64,000 bases of DNA from Actinostola sp. cb2023 (lineage: Eukaryota > Cnidaria > Anthozoa > Actiniaria > Actinostolidae): positions 392,501-456,500 of the forward strand of contig JAUJYZ010000015.1 in assembly GCA_033675265.1 (NCBI GenBank), written 5' to 3'. A program made the position numbers and the translations under genes. The notes under the pieces are model-generated. The model made no database searches and had not been told where the DNA came from. It saw only the letters and a program-made list of their open reading frames with translations. This document shows, in pieces, positions 10,701 to 22,975 of this stretch. Numbering within the stretch: position 1 is the first letter of the stretch; the number at the start of each line of letters is the position of its first letter.

Positions 10701-13700
10701 ACTTAAATGAAGAAAATACGAAGCTGACCTTTGATTTATCAGACCTGGGTAAGAGAATATATTAAAATAATAATAATCTATACTGTATAATGCTTGACTT
10801 ACTGACCAACTATTCCACATTGTATGGACTGATGACTCTTCGTGGCCTTCTCTTTCAGCTGGGCTTCCCGATGATTTTATCAAGTCCTTAGAAAAGGTAG
10901 ATTAAAAAATTATGGGAATGCAATATTTTAATAACAGATCGTATTAGGTGACACGTGGACTGAAATGGAAAACCATTATGCACCATCCTCAGGAACCCAG
11001 GGGTATATTCTGTCACTCGTTACTCGCTCTCAGAAGAAATACCCCTGGGAACGAAGTCTGTTTGAACTTGTTCCGGAAGCCAAAATTCAATATGGCGGCT
11101 GCCCAACAAAGCAGAATATAATGGATACTGATTGGTCGACCTTCCTATGTTGACAGAAACAAGATGAATTTTGAATTCCGGAACAAGTTCCAATAGACTT
11201 TGTTCCCAGGGGTACAGTGTGCATGTATTAAGGGTATCAAATGGTCAAGGCATATTTTGCAAGCTCAAGACATTTTTTCACCGATTTCCTTTGTTTTCAA
11301 AATTCGAGACTCTGAGAGTTTTTCTCGAGACTTCGAGACCCGCGAATTTTGGCTGAAACTTTGAAAGACTGACTTTTTGCGAGGACCATTCGACATCCCT
11401 TATGTTTCTTCTGGGAGCGAGTAATGAATGACAGAATATACCATTGGGATCCCGAGGATGATTATGCCCAAGCTGCAAGGATTCGTATGGGATTGAGCTT
11501 AAAGCATAGTTATATCATTATCCATTGTCCAGGATAATGAAGGCAAATATGTGATGACCTTGAAGTATCCACACTATGTCCCTTGCATGAGGAAAGCATC
11601 CAATCCTGAAACAAGAAGAAGACTGGAGTATGCATTTAATAGACGGTGAGAAAACACTAACATCATGCAGAGTATAGTAAAGTAGGGGTATCGAATGGTC
11701 AAGGCAAGACGTTGCGAGACTCCGAGACAAGGCATATTTTTGCAAGCCAGAGACACCTTTTCACTGATTTCCTTTGTTTTCAAAATTCGAGACTCTGAGA
11801 TGGCTTTTCGCGAAAAAACGAAACTTCGAGACCCACGAAATTTGACCGAAACTAGACCCTGGAATGACTTTACCTATTTCAAAATTTGACCGAAATTTTG
11901 CGAGACTGACTTTTTGTGGGTACCATTCGACACCCCTTAAAGTGAAACCAGCTGTATTAATTAAGCAAAAACACTTGGGGAATGGTCTTAAAGTTGTCTG
12001 CTTAATACCTGTAGGATGTATGTCTGCTAGCTTGACCCTGGAATGACTTTACCTATTTCAATGATGTAATATTAATTGTAATGATATTCAATACGTTTTA
12101 CAGGTGTATTGAAGAAAACACCAAGATTCTTGAAGAACTTGTAGAGCTCAGACAAAGGGTACATTACTAATACAACACTAAGTACCACGGTGTAGCAATA
12201 TATTACATGTCATTACGAAAATAGTCTACAGAATGTGTGAATATCTAATTATGTAATAATTACTATGCAACTACTCAAGGTGATGTACCTCAAATAACAA
12301 CAAATTCTGATTATAAGCCCCTCCAAATATAAGCCCTCCCCAAAATAAGCCCCTCCAATTATAACTCAAGCCCTCCAAATATTAAGCCCTCCAAATATTA
12401 AACCCCTCCAAATATAAGCCCTCCCCAAAAGAAGCCCCTCCTAATATAACCAAAGCCCTCCAAATATTAAGCTCCTCCAAATTAAGCCCTCGGTCCCGAA
12501 AGAAGCATCTCCAAATATAACTCAAGCCCTCCAAATATTAAGCCCCTCCAAATTAAGCCCTCCCCAAAAGAAGCCACTCCAATTATAACTCAAGCCCTCC
12601 AAATATTAAGCCCCTCCAAATATAAGCCCTTCCCAAAATAAGCCCCTCCAAATATAACTCAAGCCCTCCAAATATTAAGCCCTCCAAATATTAAGCCCCT
12701 CCAAATATAAGCCCTCCCCAAAAGAAGCCCCTCCTAATATAACCAAAGCCCTCCAAATATTAAGCTCCTCCAAATTAAGCCCTCGATCCTGAAAGAAGCC
12801 CCTCCAAATATAAGTCAAGCCCTCCCAATATTAAGCCCCTCCAAATTAAGCCCTTCCCAAAAGAAGCCCCTCCAAATATAAGTCAAGCCCTCCAAATATT
12901 AAGCCCCTTCAAATTAAGCCCTCCCCAAAATAAGCCCCTCCAAATATAACCTTGAAAGCCCTCCAAAATTAAGCCCTTCCCAAAAGAAGCTCCTTTTAAG
13001 ACATCAAAAATTATATGGTGACTTTAGTCACAGTTTTTGTCTATAATTGTGATGAAGTCGACTACATGTATGTTGAAACCCATTTCATAACAGATGGCAG
13101 ACCTGCTTGGATATCCTACTCATTCAAGCTACATCCTGGAGGTAAATTGTTGGCTTCTGTTATACATGATTGTATATACAGAGCACTCAAAAGGCTACGC
13201 GACAAGACTGAAAGATAGCATGGGTAGGGTTATTGTAATGATTTCTGAAGAACCTTTTGTCATAACGTTGGCGACTTGTGATGCCTCTCTAATGATGTTC
13301 GTTGGTAATGAAGTTAGGTACCATAAATAAAACTTCTTGCAGAAAACAAACGACTAATCAAAATGACCCATGATACCTCAGTCTTGTCGCATAGCCTTTG
13401 AGTGCGTAATTTGAGCAACAACACCTACATTTTGTATATTTGCAGCAGTTTGGTACGTGCATGCATACATATGACAATCTAATTCTCCTTAGTTTACAAT
13501 CCAAATTAAGCCTTTGTTTCACGTACTTTGTACTAAGATGCGAATGGCGAAGAAATCCAGTGCAGTAGCTGACTTTCTGTCAGAGCTTTCCACAAGACTC
13601 GAGCCTTTGTTACAGGATGAGTTGAAGGTTTTACTGCAAATGAAAGAAGAAGAGGTACAAATTACATGTCTTGATTAATTATTGAATGTAAAAACAGAGA

Positions 13701-16700
13701 TGCTTTATTTCAGTAGAGCAGATCTCGATCGTCTGACTGTGAAAAACTTACAGCACAGACATGCTGTAGCCTGATTTTCAGACGGTCAGTGGTCCTCCAC
13801 TACACTACACTCCCAAGGGGGAGTGTATTATTGTAGCAGAGGACCACTGACCATCTGAAAATCAGGCTGTGACATGTCTGTGTCATGACTGATGTCATGA
13901 AGGATGTGACCTTGCTACAATTAGTGCCACGTTTTTTTCACAGTCTTATGAATTCTGCTCTAGAAGTCAGTAACTGGCAAATTTAACAGGTTATTTTCAA
14001 AGTCAGCGTTGTAGTCTTAGCATATGGTAGTCTGTGAGATGACCATTTAATATTCAAGCCCAAGACTTTAGCCTGTGAAACTTCCAAAACTGTCAATCAA
14101 GAAATTTGTGGCTGAGACATGAGGGTTTACAAGATTCTCAGTACAGTTCACTAGCCCTAGTTATTGTTATTGTTATTGCATTGCATTGTAGAGTTACACA
14201 ACTCCATTACTCTTTGACAGTGTAAAAGTCTTGGATATAAGTTTGATGGTAAGATTAACTACTGGGACATGAGATACTACATGACGATGGTGGAAGAAAA
14301 GAACTATGCTGTAGACCAAGAGAAACTAAAAGAGTACTTCCCACTTGATGTTGTTACTAAAGGTATGCTGACTGAGGGGGAGTAGTACAGTAGACTTGAA
14401 CTAATCCAAAATTGACTGAGGGGGAGTAGGACAGTTGACTTGGACCAATCCCAAATTGACTGAGGGGGAGTAGCACAGTAGACTTGAACCAATCCAAAAT
14501 TGACTGAGGGGGAGTAGCACAGTAGACTTGAACCAGTCCAAAATTGACTGAGGGGGAGTAGTAGGACAGTAGACTTGAAACCAGTCCAAAATTGACTGAG
14601 GGGGAGTAGGACAGTAGACTTGAACCAATCCAAAATTGACTGAGGGGGAGTAAGACAGTCGACTTGAACCAATCCAAAATTGACTGAGGGGGAGTAGGAC
14701 AGTAGACTTGAACCATTCCAAAATTGACTGAGTGGGAGTAGGACAGTCGACTTGAACCAATCCAAAATTGACTGAGGGGAGTAGTAGTATAATAGGTTTG
14801 AACCAATCCAAAAGTGGCTAAGGGGGAATATTAGGAGAGTAGACTCAAACCACTCCAAAATTTACTGAAGGGGAGGGGAGAGTAGTCCTATTGTTTGGCC
14901 ATTAATAGTTTATATATTGTTTTATACAGGGCTTTTGGATATTTACCAGGTAAAATAATAGTTGTTTGTATCTGTATTACTACAATATTAGTCTATCTAG
15001 GATTAATATGCTGTATGGTTACCTGTTCAGGAACTTCTTGGGCTGGTATTTGAGGAAATCAAGAACCCTCATGTTTGGCATAAAGATGTTCAGCTGGTAA
15101 GTTCACTTGGACTGACTTCCCAGAACATTAGCTTCATTTAATCCCAACTCCCACCTCCCTACAAATTTATCTGCCCCACCCCACCCCCTACAAATTTATC
15201 GGCCCCACCCCCACCTCCCCACAAATTTATCTGAAGATACACATTTTTCTGCCCCACCCCACCTCCCTACATATTTGTCTGCCCCACCCCACCTCCCTAG
15301 GTATAAATTTATCTGCCCCACCCCACCTCCCTACAAATTTATCTGAAGGTACAAATTTATCTCCCCCACCCCATCTCCCTACATATTTATCTGCCCCACC
15401 CCACCTCCCTAGGTACAAATTTATCTGACCCACCCCACCCCCCTAGCTACATATTTATCTGCCCCACCCCACCTCCCTAGGTACAAATTTATCTGACCCA
15501 CCCCCACCCCCACTGCTACCTCTACTACAAATTCAATTTTAAACAAAGTCTTGTTGATGATACTTCAGTTCAGTGTAAAAGACAGAGCGTCATCGTCCAT
15601 CATAGGATATTTCTATCTGGACCTCTTTCCCAGGGAAGGAAAGTTTTCACATGCTGCTTGTTTTGGACTAAAAGTAAGATAACATTGATGCTGTTTGTGT
15701 AATAATTATATTATTTATTGTATAATTAAATATTATACCTTTCAATGGATAGTCTCATTTGCAGTCCATTGTCACCACATAGTGTTGAGAGATGTGACGA
15801 TAAAGGAAATGGTTGCAATATAGTCAAGGGATCAATTTTCATCTGTTCTATCAAGAACATTCTTCATGAAATACAAACAATAAATGAGCACTATTATTGT
15901 TTGAAACCCTTTTTCTGGCCCTCAGTAGTACTAATACGTGTGTATAATAATTACCTATATTTCTATGTCACTGTTTTCTGTTTAAATTGTTATTTTACTT
16001 GATGAGATATTCATACCACTAAATGTCTATTTCTATTAAATGTTACATTTACGGTATTGACTGTTTTAGCCTGGATGTCTACGCAGTGATGGAAAGAGAC
16101 AGGTTAGAAATATGATGGTTTAGTTACCTTATCATTTTGTTAATATGTTCTTCCTTCATTTCTTCCCCCTCCCTCCCTTCTTCCCTCTCTCCCTATCATT
16201 CATTAATTCATTTCTTCCTCCTTTCTTCAATTCCCATTCTCAATTCTCATCCCTTCCTCCCCTCCTTTATTTCTTCCTTTCTTCGCTACACACTTCGCTT
16301 CCTATTTTAATACATACAATTCATTGTCCTTATCGCCACCCTCTCATCCTCCCTTCCATTTTTTTTCCATTTTTCTCATGTTTTTCATTTGTCCTTTCTA
16401 ATTTAAAGGCTTGCATTTCTGCTATGGAAGCAAACTTTACCAAACCAACAGAAGACAGACCATCATTACTCACACACAACGAGGTATGTATGACAACAAA
16501 CACACTGATGACTCACAAGGGTCTGGTGTTAGAAAGTGATTATTGTAGGTACCATTTCACTTTGCAGACCCTGGGGGAATCTCCCTGTGACAGGGATGTT
16601 AAAACCGTACTTTGGTACTGCCTAGAATGCTTTAAAAAAACTAAAATGCCGACCACTGTTAGAGTGTACCTTTTAATTTGTCAGAGTAAGTGACCTGTGA

Positions 16701-19700
16701 AATTAATTCCTTTGCAAGAAAAGGAGAATTTAGATTTTGAGAGTAAAGTGACCCTGCAATTGCCCTGATGACGTAAAAACAGAATCGTGAAGAACAATAG
16801 AAATTTGAACAAATCTGCTCCTTTGATATTATATTCATCGAACTTTTCAAAGAATCTCAGACCGTCTGTAAAATACATTTATTTGAGAAATTTTGATCTG
16901 TGATCACTCTAACATTGATCCTTAGCGTTTAAACAATAGGGGATTTGACCCTAGGGCAATTGAAGGGCTCCCTGCAAAAACAACGTATACATAAGTGATC
17001 TCTGATCAAAATCAAAATTCTCCTCGAGATTCTGTGAATTTCAAAGGAGATTTTGGGTTTTGATCACAAGTCACTTGCTCCGTTCTTGCAGTGACCCCTT
17101 CAATTATGAGCATCTCCTCCTGCCCAGGTTGTGCACATGTTTTCTTTGAACATTATCATATCGCATTCTTGAAAATAAACTACATTTTTTTTGGAGACAT
17201 TTTTTCATGGAGACATTTTTTCATGAATTTGGTCACGTGATGCACCAAATATGTGCCGTGGCAGACTATGCATTGTTTTTTCATGAATTTCGTCACGTTG
17301 ATGCACATGGTAAATACAGCATTTTTCATTCTTAGTGGGACAAGTGTGGCAGACTATGCAGCTTGTTCTCAGGTGGAAAATTGGTGTTGGGAGAAAGAGT
17401 TGCTATGAATGTTACCCATTACAAAGGTAGCAATAGAGCCTTCATGAACATTTGTGTTGTGGGAGAAAACATGAGAAGTATCTAATACAGCATTTGGTAG
17501 AGCCTTTGAGAAGAAATGTCTTTTAGCATTTAGTTAGAGCCTTCATCGTCTTAGATGTCTACCCATTACAAAGGTAGCATTTAGTTAGAGAGAGACTTTG
17601 TCATTGAGAAGAAGTCTACCCATTACAAAGGTAGCATTTAGTTAGAGCCATAATCGTGCAGTAGTATAGTGTTGGGAGAAAGAGCCATTGAGAAGAATGT
17701 CTACCCATTACAAAGGTAGCATTTAGTTAGAGCCTACAAAGGTGTTGGGAGAAAGAGCATTGAGAAGAATGTCTACCCACTACAAAGGTAGCATTAGAGC
17801 ATTAGTCTGATCAGTGATATAGGACTTCCATACAATACAAACATCAGTAGTATAGTTTGGAGAGCTAGTGATGGGGAGGTTTTAGAATCAATGGATTTCC
17901 AAGAATGAAGCTAACATTAATTGCCCAAATGAAGGATAAATTAACAAAGGTTGTCTCCTATGAAAACAAAGCCCCATGTTGTATTGAGAGTCATTCCTTT
18001 GATAGACAGTCTCCAACCCCTCCCTGTTATAAATTATTTAATCATCAGTTGACCAATTAACTACAATATTTTTGGACCATTCTAGATGGCAGTGCTATCC
18101 CAGATGAAATGCTGGACAAACTGATTGCTTCCAGAAATGCCAACACCGGCCTCTTCAACTCACGACAGGTAAAGGGAATTTATGATAACGATACTGAAGC
18201 AAGTATAAATGCACAGAATTCCTAAACACAGTTCAGAGTACCAAAACATCAGATGCTCAAGAAACCTTTTCTTTCTCTCAGATAATGTTGGCAACGTTTG
18301 ATCAAAAGATACACACAACTCCAAAGGTGAGCGAATTACTGAACATACTTTATTTTCTGTAGATTTATGGTAGAAATTTGTTTTGAAATATGCTGTATGA
18401 TAACACGTGCATTCTTGAAATTTTGTGATAATTTTAAATTTCCAAGGCTTCAATATTTAAGTTTCCAATGAAGTTCCAAGTTTTCAAAGTGCACCTTAAA
18501 ATTCCAGAATTTGATTGTGCGATTGTGGCATTTTATTTTTCACTTTTCATATTTTTATTTATGATCATGCAACAACATGACATCATTTCGTATTTCAACC
18601 CTATCCTATTCTGCACCATAAAGAGACTCACACATTACACTCACGCATAAGACTCGCTGACTATTACTTTTTTATCGTAGGCTGACACTGCCAAAGTTTA
18701 TGCTGAAACTTCAGAGAGGATTCTTCATATCCCTGCTACTCCAGGTCAGAGCTGATAATAATAACAAATAATAATTTTGATAACAATTATAATTTTTCTG
18801 ACAACTTAAATTAATGTTATTCAGAGGAAAATTTACTCTGTCCAAATAAGGAGGGTAAATTTGCCTTTTGTTAGTTTTCTTCTTGTCTGGTTGTATTATC
18901 GTTTGTTTTGTTGTTGATAGACACCAACATGTCAGCATCATTTGGTCATCTGGCAGGAGGCTACGATGCTCAGTATTATGGTTATTTGGTAAGCCAAGAC
19001 CATCATCGTTGTCATCATCATCATCAACGATAGTGCTAGTACCAGCACCTTTAGAGCAGATTTCGAATGACTGTGAAAAACTTACGGCACGGACGTGCCA
19101 TGCCGTGACCGTGATGATTTAGGATTTCGAATGAATCCGTGCCGTCCGTGCCGTGCGCCGTGGTTTTTCACAGTCATACGAAATCTGCTCTATCACTACC
19201 AGCACCCACCACTGCATCGCTATCAAACACAAACATCACAAAGAGTACAGACACACAGAAAAATGAAATTTATTTGTTTTATATATTTTGAGAATCTAGT
19301 GATTTTGTGACATCAGCTGTGTGTCTGTACTTTAATAACACACAGCCCTCGACCAATCAGAGCGCGCACATTATACCATTATTATATAACGATTAGTGAG
19401 TGATTAATAGTTGATTACTTCTTTCAGTGGAGCGAGGTGTTCTGTATGGACATGTTTCATTCCCGCTTCAAAAAGGAAGGGATTATGGAGCCTAAAGTAG
19501 GCATGGACTACAGGACATACATTCTACAACCAGGGGGCTCATTGGTGAGTGATGTTGGTGTTATTGTCAACAGAAGGCCCAATCAATGTGCAGGCGAATC
19601 CATGTGTAGTACTGCGCACTCTGCCACAGGAACCCCACCATAAAAAAAGCACACATGATCTATTGTAATATAAAAAAAAATAGCCTCAAAAGAAACTGCC

Positions 19701-20359
19701 AACAGAAAGTCTTGCTCAAGCAAACTTGTGGTCTGAACTGGCCGAGCCCAAAATGATCCCGAGCCCGAAATGATCCCAAGCCCGAAATGATCCCTAGCCC
19801 AAAATAATCCCGAAATGATCCCGAGCCCAAAATGATCCCAAGCCCGAAATGATCCCTAGCCCAAAATAATCCCGAAATGATCCCGAGCCCAAAATGATCC
19901 CAAGCCCGAAATGATCCCTAGCCCAAAATAATCCCGAAATGATCCCGAGCCCAAAATGACCCCAAGCCCGAAATGATCCCTAGCCCAAAATAATCCCGAA
20001 ATGATCCCGAGCCCGAAAAATGGTTCCCGAACCTGAAATGTCCACAAAACTGCCAAAACTGTACCCCAATCTGAATGATCCCCATTATAAGTACGTGAAA
20101 GGATCCTGGAATAATTAAAGAAATGGACTATCTAACGAATAGAGCTTTTGGAGGAAGATTTCATTTTACCATTTCTCCAATTTTCTGCATTTACAACATC
20201 AAAACCATAGAAATATTCAAATGTATTTGAGTTTCCAACAAATCCCATGTTGTAATCATTCTTTTTGTCTTGTAGGATGCAATCGAAATGCTGAAAAACT
20301 TCCTTGGACGTGAACCAAACCAAGATGCGTTCTTGATCAGTAAAGGGCTCAAGATTTGA
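7576..20359 (+). CDS. THOP1: Thimet oligopeptidase / neurolysin (M3 zinc peptidase)
   Basis: Exons: 7576-7734, 7941-8013, 9747-9813, 9912-9951, 10103-10175, 10617-10748, 10859-10896, 11533-11645, 12104-12158, 13094-13141, 13538-13654, 14221-14362, 14930-14949, 15031-15096, 15569-15673, 16070-16102, 16409-16483, [catalytic region 17190-17790], 18086-18168, 18282-18326, 18681-18744, 18921-18988, 19428-19544, 20276-20359. All joins outside the bracket keep phase. The order matches the M3 family from [10 protein letters not shown] through [66 protein letters not shown] and VGMDYR to DAFLISKGL. These are cytosolic enzymes that cut short peptides. HEFGH is present at 17222-17236, but that exon is broken and the third zinc ligand region was not found. 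The gene is either misassembled here or a recent pseudogene. THOP1 and NLN cannot be separated on this evidence. Confidence 0.92.
8132..8463. mobile_element. Foldback element in peptidase intron 2
   Basis: CAATGAGGGTTTATCACGTA at 8132 returns as a reverse complement ending at 8463, and the pairing continues inward for more than 100 bases. No coding capacity is assigned. Confidence 0.7.
8770..9067. mobile_element. Foldback MITE family A, copy 1
   Basis: TATACACCTATTCCAAAAAT and its near reverse complement bound the element, and the arms contain GCAACAAGC and GACGACCGCAAA. A second copy with the same ends and core (TTCATTTATTCATC) lies at 60006-60301 in the receptor gene. Two dispersed copies identify this as a mobile family. 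Confidence 0.8.
9226..9268. repeat. Poly-C tract with GC interruption
   Basis: A run of C broken by GGCGGG inside an intron. Its opposite-strand counterpart, a poly-G run with GGCCGGCGGG, is at about 33091-33126. Long G/C runs are error-prone in sequencing, so the exact length is uncertain. Confidence 0.8.
10984..11460. mobile_element. Foldback MITE family B, copy 1, with an element nested in it
   Basis: The left arm begins CATCCTCAGGAACCCAGGGG and the right arm ends ATCCCGAGGATG. The right arm is interrupted at about 11231-11401 by a family C element. A second, uninterrupted family B copy is at about 33715-33970. Both contain GAACGAAGTCTG or close variants and ATTGGTCGACCTT. Confidence 0.7.
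11231..11401. mobile_element. MITE family C, copy 1 (nested)
   Basis: Ends AGGGTATCAAATGGTCAAGG and CCATTCGACATCCCT are imperfect inverted repeats. The interior (TTTCCTTTGTTTTCAAAATT) is shared with copy 2 at 11684-11938. It is inserted in the family B foldback. Confidence 0.7.
11684..11938. mobile_element. MITE family C, copy 2
   Basis: Bounded by AGGGGTATCGAATGG and CCATTCGACACCCCT. It lies in the intron after the exon at 11533-11645 and shares its interior with the nested copy about 450 bases upstream. Confidence 0.7.
12298..13000. repeat. Minisatellite, AAGCCCTCCAAATATT type
   Basis: About 700 bases of tandem units built from AAGCCCCTCCAAATATAA and AAGCCCTCCAAATATT, in longer composite periods. 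It occupies the intron between the peptidase exons at 12104-12158 and 13094-13141. It is non-coding. Confidence 0.9.
13183..13405. mobile_element. Small foldback element
   Basis: GCACTCAAAAGGCTACGCGA at 13183 returns inverted, ending at 13405 (CATAGCCTTTGAGTGC). It starts about 40 bases after a splice donor. Confidence 0.65.
13715..13961. mobile_element. Foldback MITE family D, copy 1
   Basis: Inverted ends AGAGCAGAT and TCTGCTCT with inner GACTGTGAAAAAC / TTTTTTTCACAGTC. Copy 2 is at 19053-19191, and a decayed piece with GACTGTGAAAAATG lies near 23508. Confidence 0.75.
14371..14870. repeat. Minisatellite of about 60 bp starting at a splice donor
   Basis: Units of about 45-60 bases (CCAATCCAAAATTGACTGAG, GGGGGAGTAG) are repeated roughly ten times. 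The first unit begins about 8 bases after the GT donor of the exon ending at 14362. Reverse-strand open frames here are repeat artefacts. Confidence 0.9.
15150..15520. repeat. Minisatellite, CTGCCCCACCCCACCTCCCT type
   Basis: About 30-base units alternate CCCCACCCCACCTCCCTA with CAAATTTATCTG. The array lies in the intron after the exon ending at 15096. Confidence 0.9.
17190..17790 (+). pseudogene. THOP1: Scrambled catalytic exon of the M3 peptidase
   Basis: The family needs an exon encoding [13 protein letters not shown] through [10 protein letters not shown] to STHYK. Here the first part is readable at 17210-17272, including HEFGH (17222-17236). It is preceded by a partial duplicate (GGAGACATTTTTTCAT twice) and followed by a corrupted second HEF-like copy (about 17280). 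The 3' part appears as at least five partial copies ending in CATTAC or CACTAC then AAAG|GTAGC, near 17430, 17570, 17630, 17720 and 17790. The copy at 17670-17720 best preserves [15 protein letters not shown]. The segment that should carry the third zinc-ligand glutamate (VEAPSQ region) is absent. Upstream and downstream exons are intact, so this is either local misassembly or a very recent rearrangement. Confidence 0.75.
18086..20359 (+). CDS. THOP1: M3 peptidase 3' exons
   Basis: Six exons (18086-18168, 18282-18326, 18681-18744, 18921-18988, 19428-19544, 20276-20359) restore the reading frame after the scrambled region. The first is entered in phase 1, as a donor AAAG|GT requires. They encode [48 protein letters not shown] (a substrate-loop motif of M3 enzymes), [14 protein letters not shown] and a terminal [11 protein letters not shown] then TGA. 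No stop or frameshift is seen. Confidence 0.9.
19053..19191. mobile_element. Foldback MITE family D, copy 2
   Basis: Ends AGAGCAGATTTCG and CGAAATCTGCTCT are exact inverted repeats of 13 bases. The inner GACTGTGAAAAAC pairs with a TTTTTCACAGTC block, and the centre is rich in CCGTGCCG. Same family as 13715-13961. Confidence 0.8.
19740..20040. repeat. Minisatellite of about 61 bp
   Basis: Repeated AATGATCCCGAGCCC / AATGATCCCTAGCCC units, about four 61-base periods, in the last peptidase intron. Confidence 0.9.
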
Positions 20360-20871
20360 AATCACTGCAAATTTACGAAATGCATTCCAAAGCGTTAAAC
20401 AAACTCGACCATGTCTGTATTCGTGCATTTCTCCCTAACGTATCTCACGCAATATTAAAATGTAATGTTGGAACTGAAGCCTTGTGTTATAATTTGAAAA
20501 CATTCAGTTGCCGGTGGGGGGATACTCAGGATATTCTTGGGTAGGGGTGTCAGGAGTGTATCGCACACTATCAGTCCCAAACTCCCAAACCTATAAGCAA
20601 AGCACATTTAGCAAAACCTCTACAAACCCCATGCATTATTCAAAGGGGAAATACAGCAAAAGAAAAGCTAGCTTCAAGCGAACTATAAATTTTAAAAATT
20701 ATGAAATTAACTCAATTATTAAATGATTTCGTTATTTCTTCAAGTCTTTGACTGTGTTCGACTGCACGATACTTTAACTTGTGTCAGCTGACTTAGAATG
20801 ACTACATGTAAAGTTGGTGGACGATCGACAATCCCAGGGGGGGGGGGGGGGGGGGGATCAGGGGGATCAGT

Positions 20872-21087
20872 GATGGGGAGGTGCGAAGACCTTTTTGGGG
20901 GTTGAAATTCGCAGCTTGGGACAGTTTTTTGGGGTTATCAATTTTCTGGTGGACTTTTTATGATATAAAGATTTTGGCAAGGACTTTTTGGGGGGTTGAT
21001 AAAAATGATATCCTACCGTTCTCGATTTTATGCGGAGAAAAATTGGAAAAAAAGTTTGGTCTCATTCGCACCTCCCCGTCACTGATA
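20872..21087. mobile_element. Small foldback element
   Basis: CAGTGATGGGGAGGTGCGA at the left is matched by TCGCACCTCCCCGTCACTG at the right. The G/T-rich interior has no coding signal. Confidence 0.6.
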
Positions 21088-22289
21088 CCCCTGAGTACCC
21101 CCCCTGGGTTGACGATAACTTTTACTAGTTTGCGAAGTATCCCAGTAAGGACAAGTCTAAGCAGATTAGATGGTTTACATCGATACTTTAGTCAGCTTTT
21201 CCCTTTTGTCTTCAGAGGGATGGGACAAGGAACCTCTGTCTAGCAAGGTAGACTACATGTAAAGTTGCTATAACTTTCACTAGTTTGCGAATTCAAGTAT
21301 CCCGGGCCAGTAATTTGTGTTGGTTGGCGCGCTGCAATGTTTGTAACAAGTCGTACAATACTCTACTGTTACTTTAATAAATAAAACTCCTCAAGAGATA
21401 AAAACATTTTTACAATGTGATACAATGCTAGCCTTGAACTATAGGCCGCGCAGTCACCTCTCACTTCCCCTCACAGTACACCCCATACCGTACACACCAA
21501 TGCATTTTCGTTTGAAAACGTATCCAATACGATTTGAAATGTATGCTTTTCCAACCAAAACGCATTATTGTGGACGGGTGAAAACAATTCGTAAATGCTA
21601 GTGTGGACGCAGAGTTTTTGCTACATTTTCGAAAAAATGAAAATGGTCCAGACTTTCAAAAGATATCTGCGATATGTTTGTTACCAAAGCTGTCAGTGTG
21701 AGAGGAAAAGGAGAAGATGACTAATACATGTAGCAAGTGGTTGAGGACTACCAGACTTATTCAAAAATGCATTAATTATTCACGAGGTAATTAGCCAATT
21801 GAGGATCGTAATTAGAATAAATGAATGCATTAATTTAACGATAGGAGCACATTCAGATTCCTCGCGAATAGTGTAATGAGTTTTTGAAGTCGTTCAAAGG
21901 CATTAAAGTCTTGACGGGATTTCAAATTCCTCACAATTAGACTTGAACTAATTGCACAGACTTTGAAATCCCGTCAAGTCCTCATTGTCGGCTTTTAAAC
22001 ATTACTTTATTGTAGAGTTGTTTGGATCAGAGTATTGATACTTTATATACACACCTATATATATATATACAACCTATTTTCAAGACCTATTACTAACACT
22101 TATTCAATATTTAACTAGACCTAATGTTCAGCCAAATCTAAGATAATTCCACGCGGGTGAAATATGCATGAAGAAAAGTGTAAGTTACGTACGTTGCGGT
22201 GCAGGGGAAAGTTTCAGCTGTATACCCGCATCCCCCTCCCTCTCGGTATTTGATGTTCTTCAAAGTAATTGTACCTAATTTTTGGCCAG

Positions 22290-22680
22290 TCCCCGTGAGA
22301 GTAGGTTTTGACCAGTGTTACTGTCCCCGTGAGATTAAGTTTTGACCAGCGTTACTGTCCCCGGGAGGGTGGGTCTTGACCAGTGTTACTGTCCCCGAGT
22401 GTTACTGTCCCAGTGAGAGTAGGTTTTGACTAGTGTTACTGTCCCCGTGAGAGTAGGTTTTGATCAGTGTTACTGTCCCTGTGAGAGTAGGTTTTGATCA
22501 GTGTTACTGTCCCAGGGAGAGTAGGTCTTGACCAGTGTTACTGTCCCCGAGTGTTACTGTCCCAGTGAGAGTAGGTTTTGACTAGTGTTACTGTCCCAGG
22601 GAGAGTGGGTTTTGACCAGCGTTACTGTCCCAGGGAGAGTAGGTTTTGACCAGTGTTACTGTCCCAGGGAGAGTGTGGTC
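22290..22680. repeat. Minisatellite, TGTTACTGTCCC type
   Basis: About ten units of roughly 36 bases (TGTTACTGTCCCCGTGAGAG, TAGGTTTTGACCAG) downstream of the zinc-finger gene's stop codon. Confidence 0.9.
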
Positions 22681-22975
22681 TTGACCAGATCGCTTCGATC
22701 TTTTCATGTGCTTTGAGCCTGTTTCAACATTGGATAAAACATATGTACAATAAACACCCGGGACGAGCCCATGATGCCTTGTGTGCACAATGTATTTTCG
22801 TAGGTTACAAAAAATCAAACTCTGAAAGAGATTTCAGACCAGAAGAAAATCTGAACAATTTAGAATAACCGGGCGAGTTCTATTAAAGTCTACATTTAGC
22901 ATATAAATACAACATCAAACATTTGACGCAAGGCATCATGGGATTGGACAGGGTCTTTGATGATACATGGATCAT

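Larger units (their letters stand above)
20360..22975. other. Intergenic region between convergent genes
   Basis: It holds a poly-G tract (about 20838-20857), a foldback at 20872-21087 (arms CAGTGATGGGGAGGTGCGA), unremarkable AT-rich sequence from 21100 to 22280, a short inverted repeat around TTGACGGGATTTCAAA (about 21912-21982), and the minisatellite at 22290-22680. No exon was recognised. The peptidase and zinc-finger genes both end here. Confidence 0.5.

Noticed and set aside
14304..14858. Minus-strand frames of 136-184 codons
   Set aside because: Reverse reading of the 60-bp minisatellite in a peptidase intron; overlaps the true exon 14221-14362 on the plus strand.
15745..16002. 85-codon plus-strand frame in a peptidase intron
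   Set aside because: Bounded by intact exons at 15673 and 16070, with no family match; probably chance.
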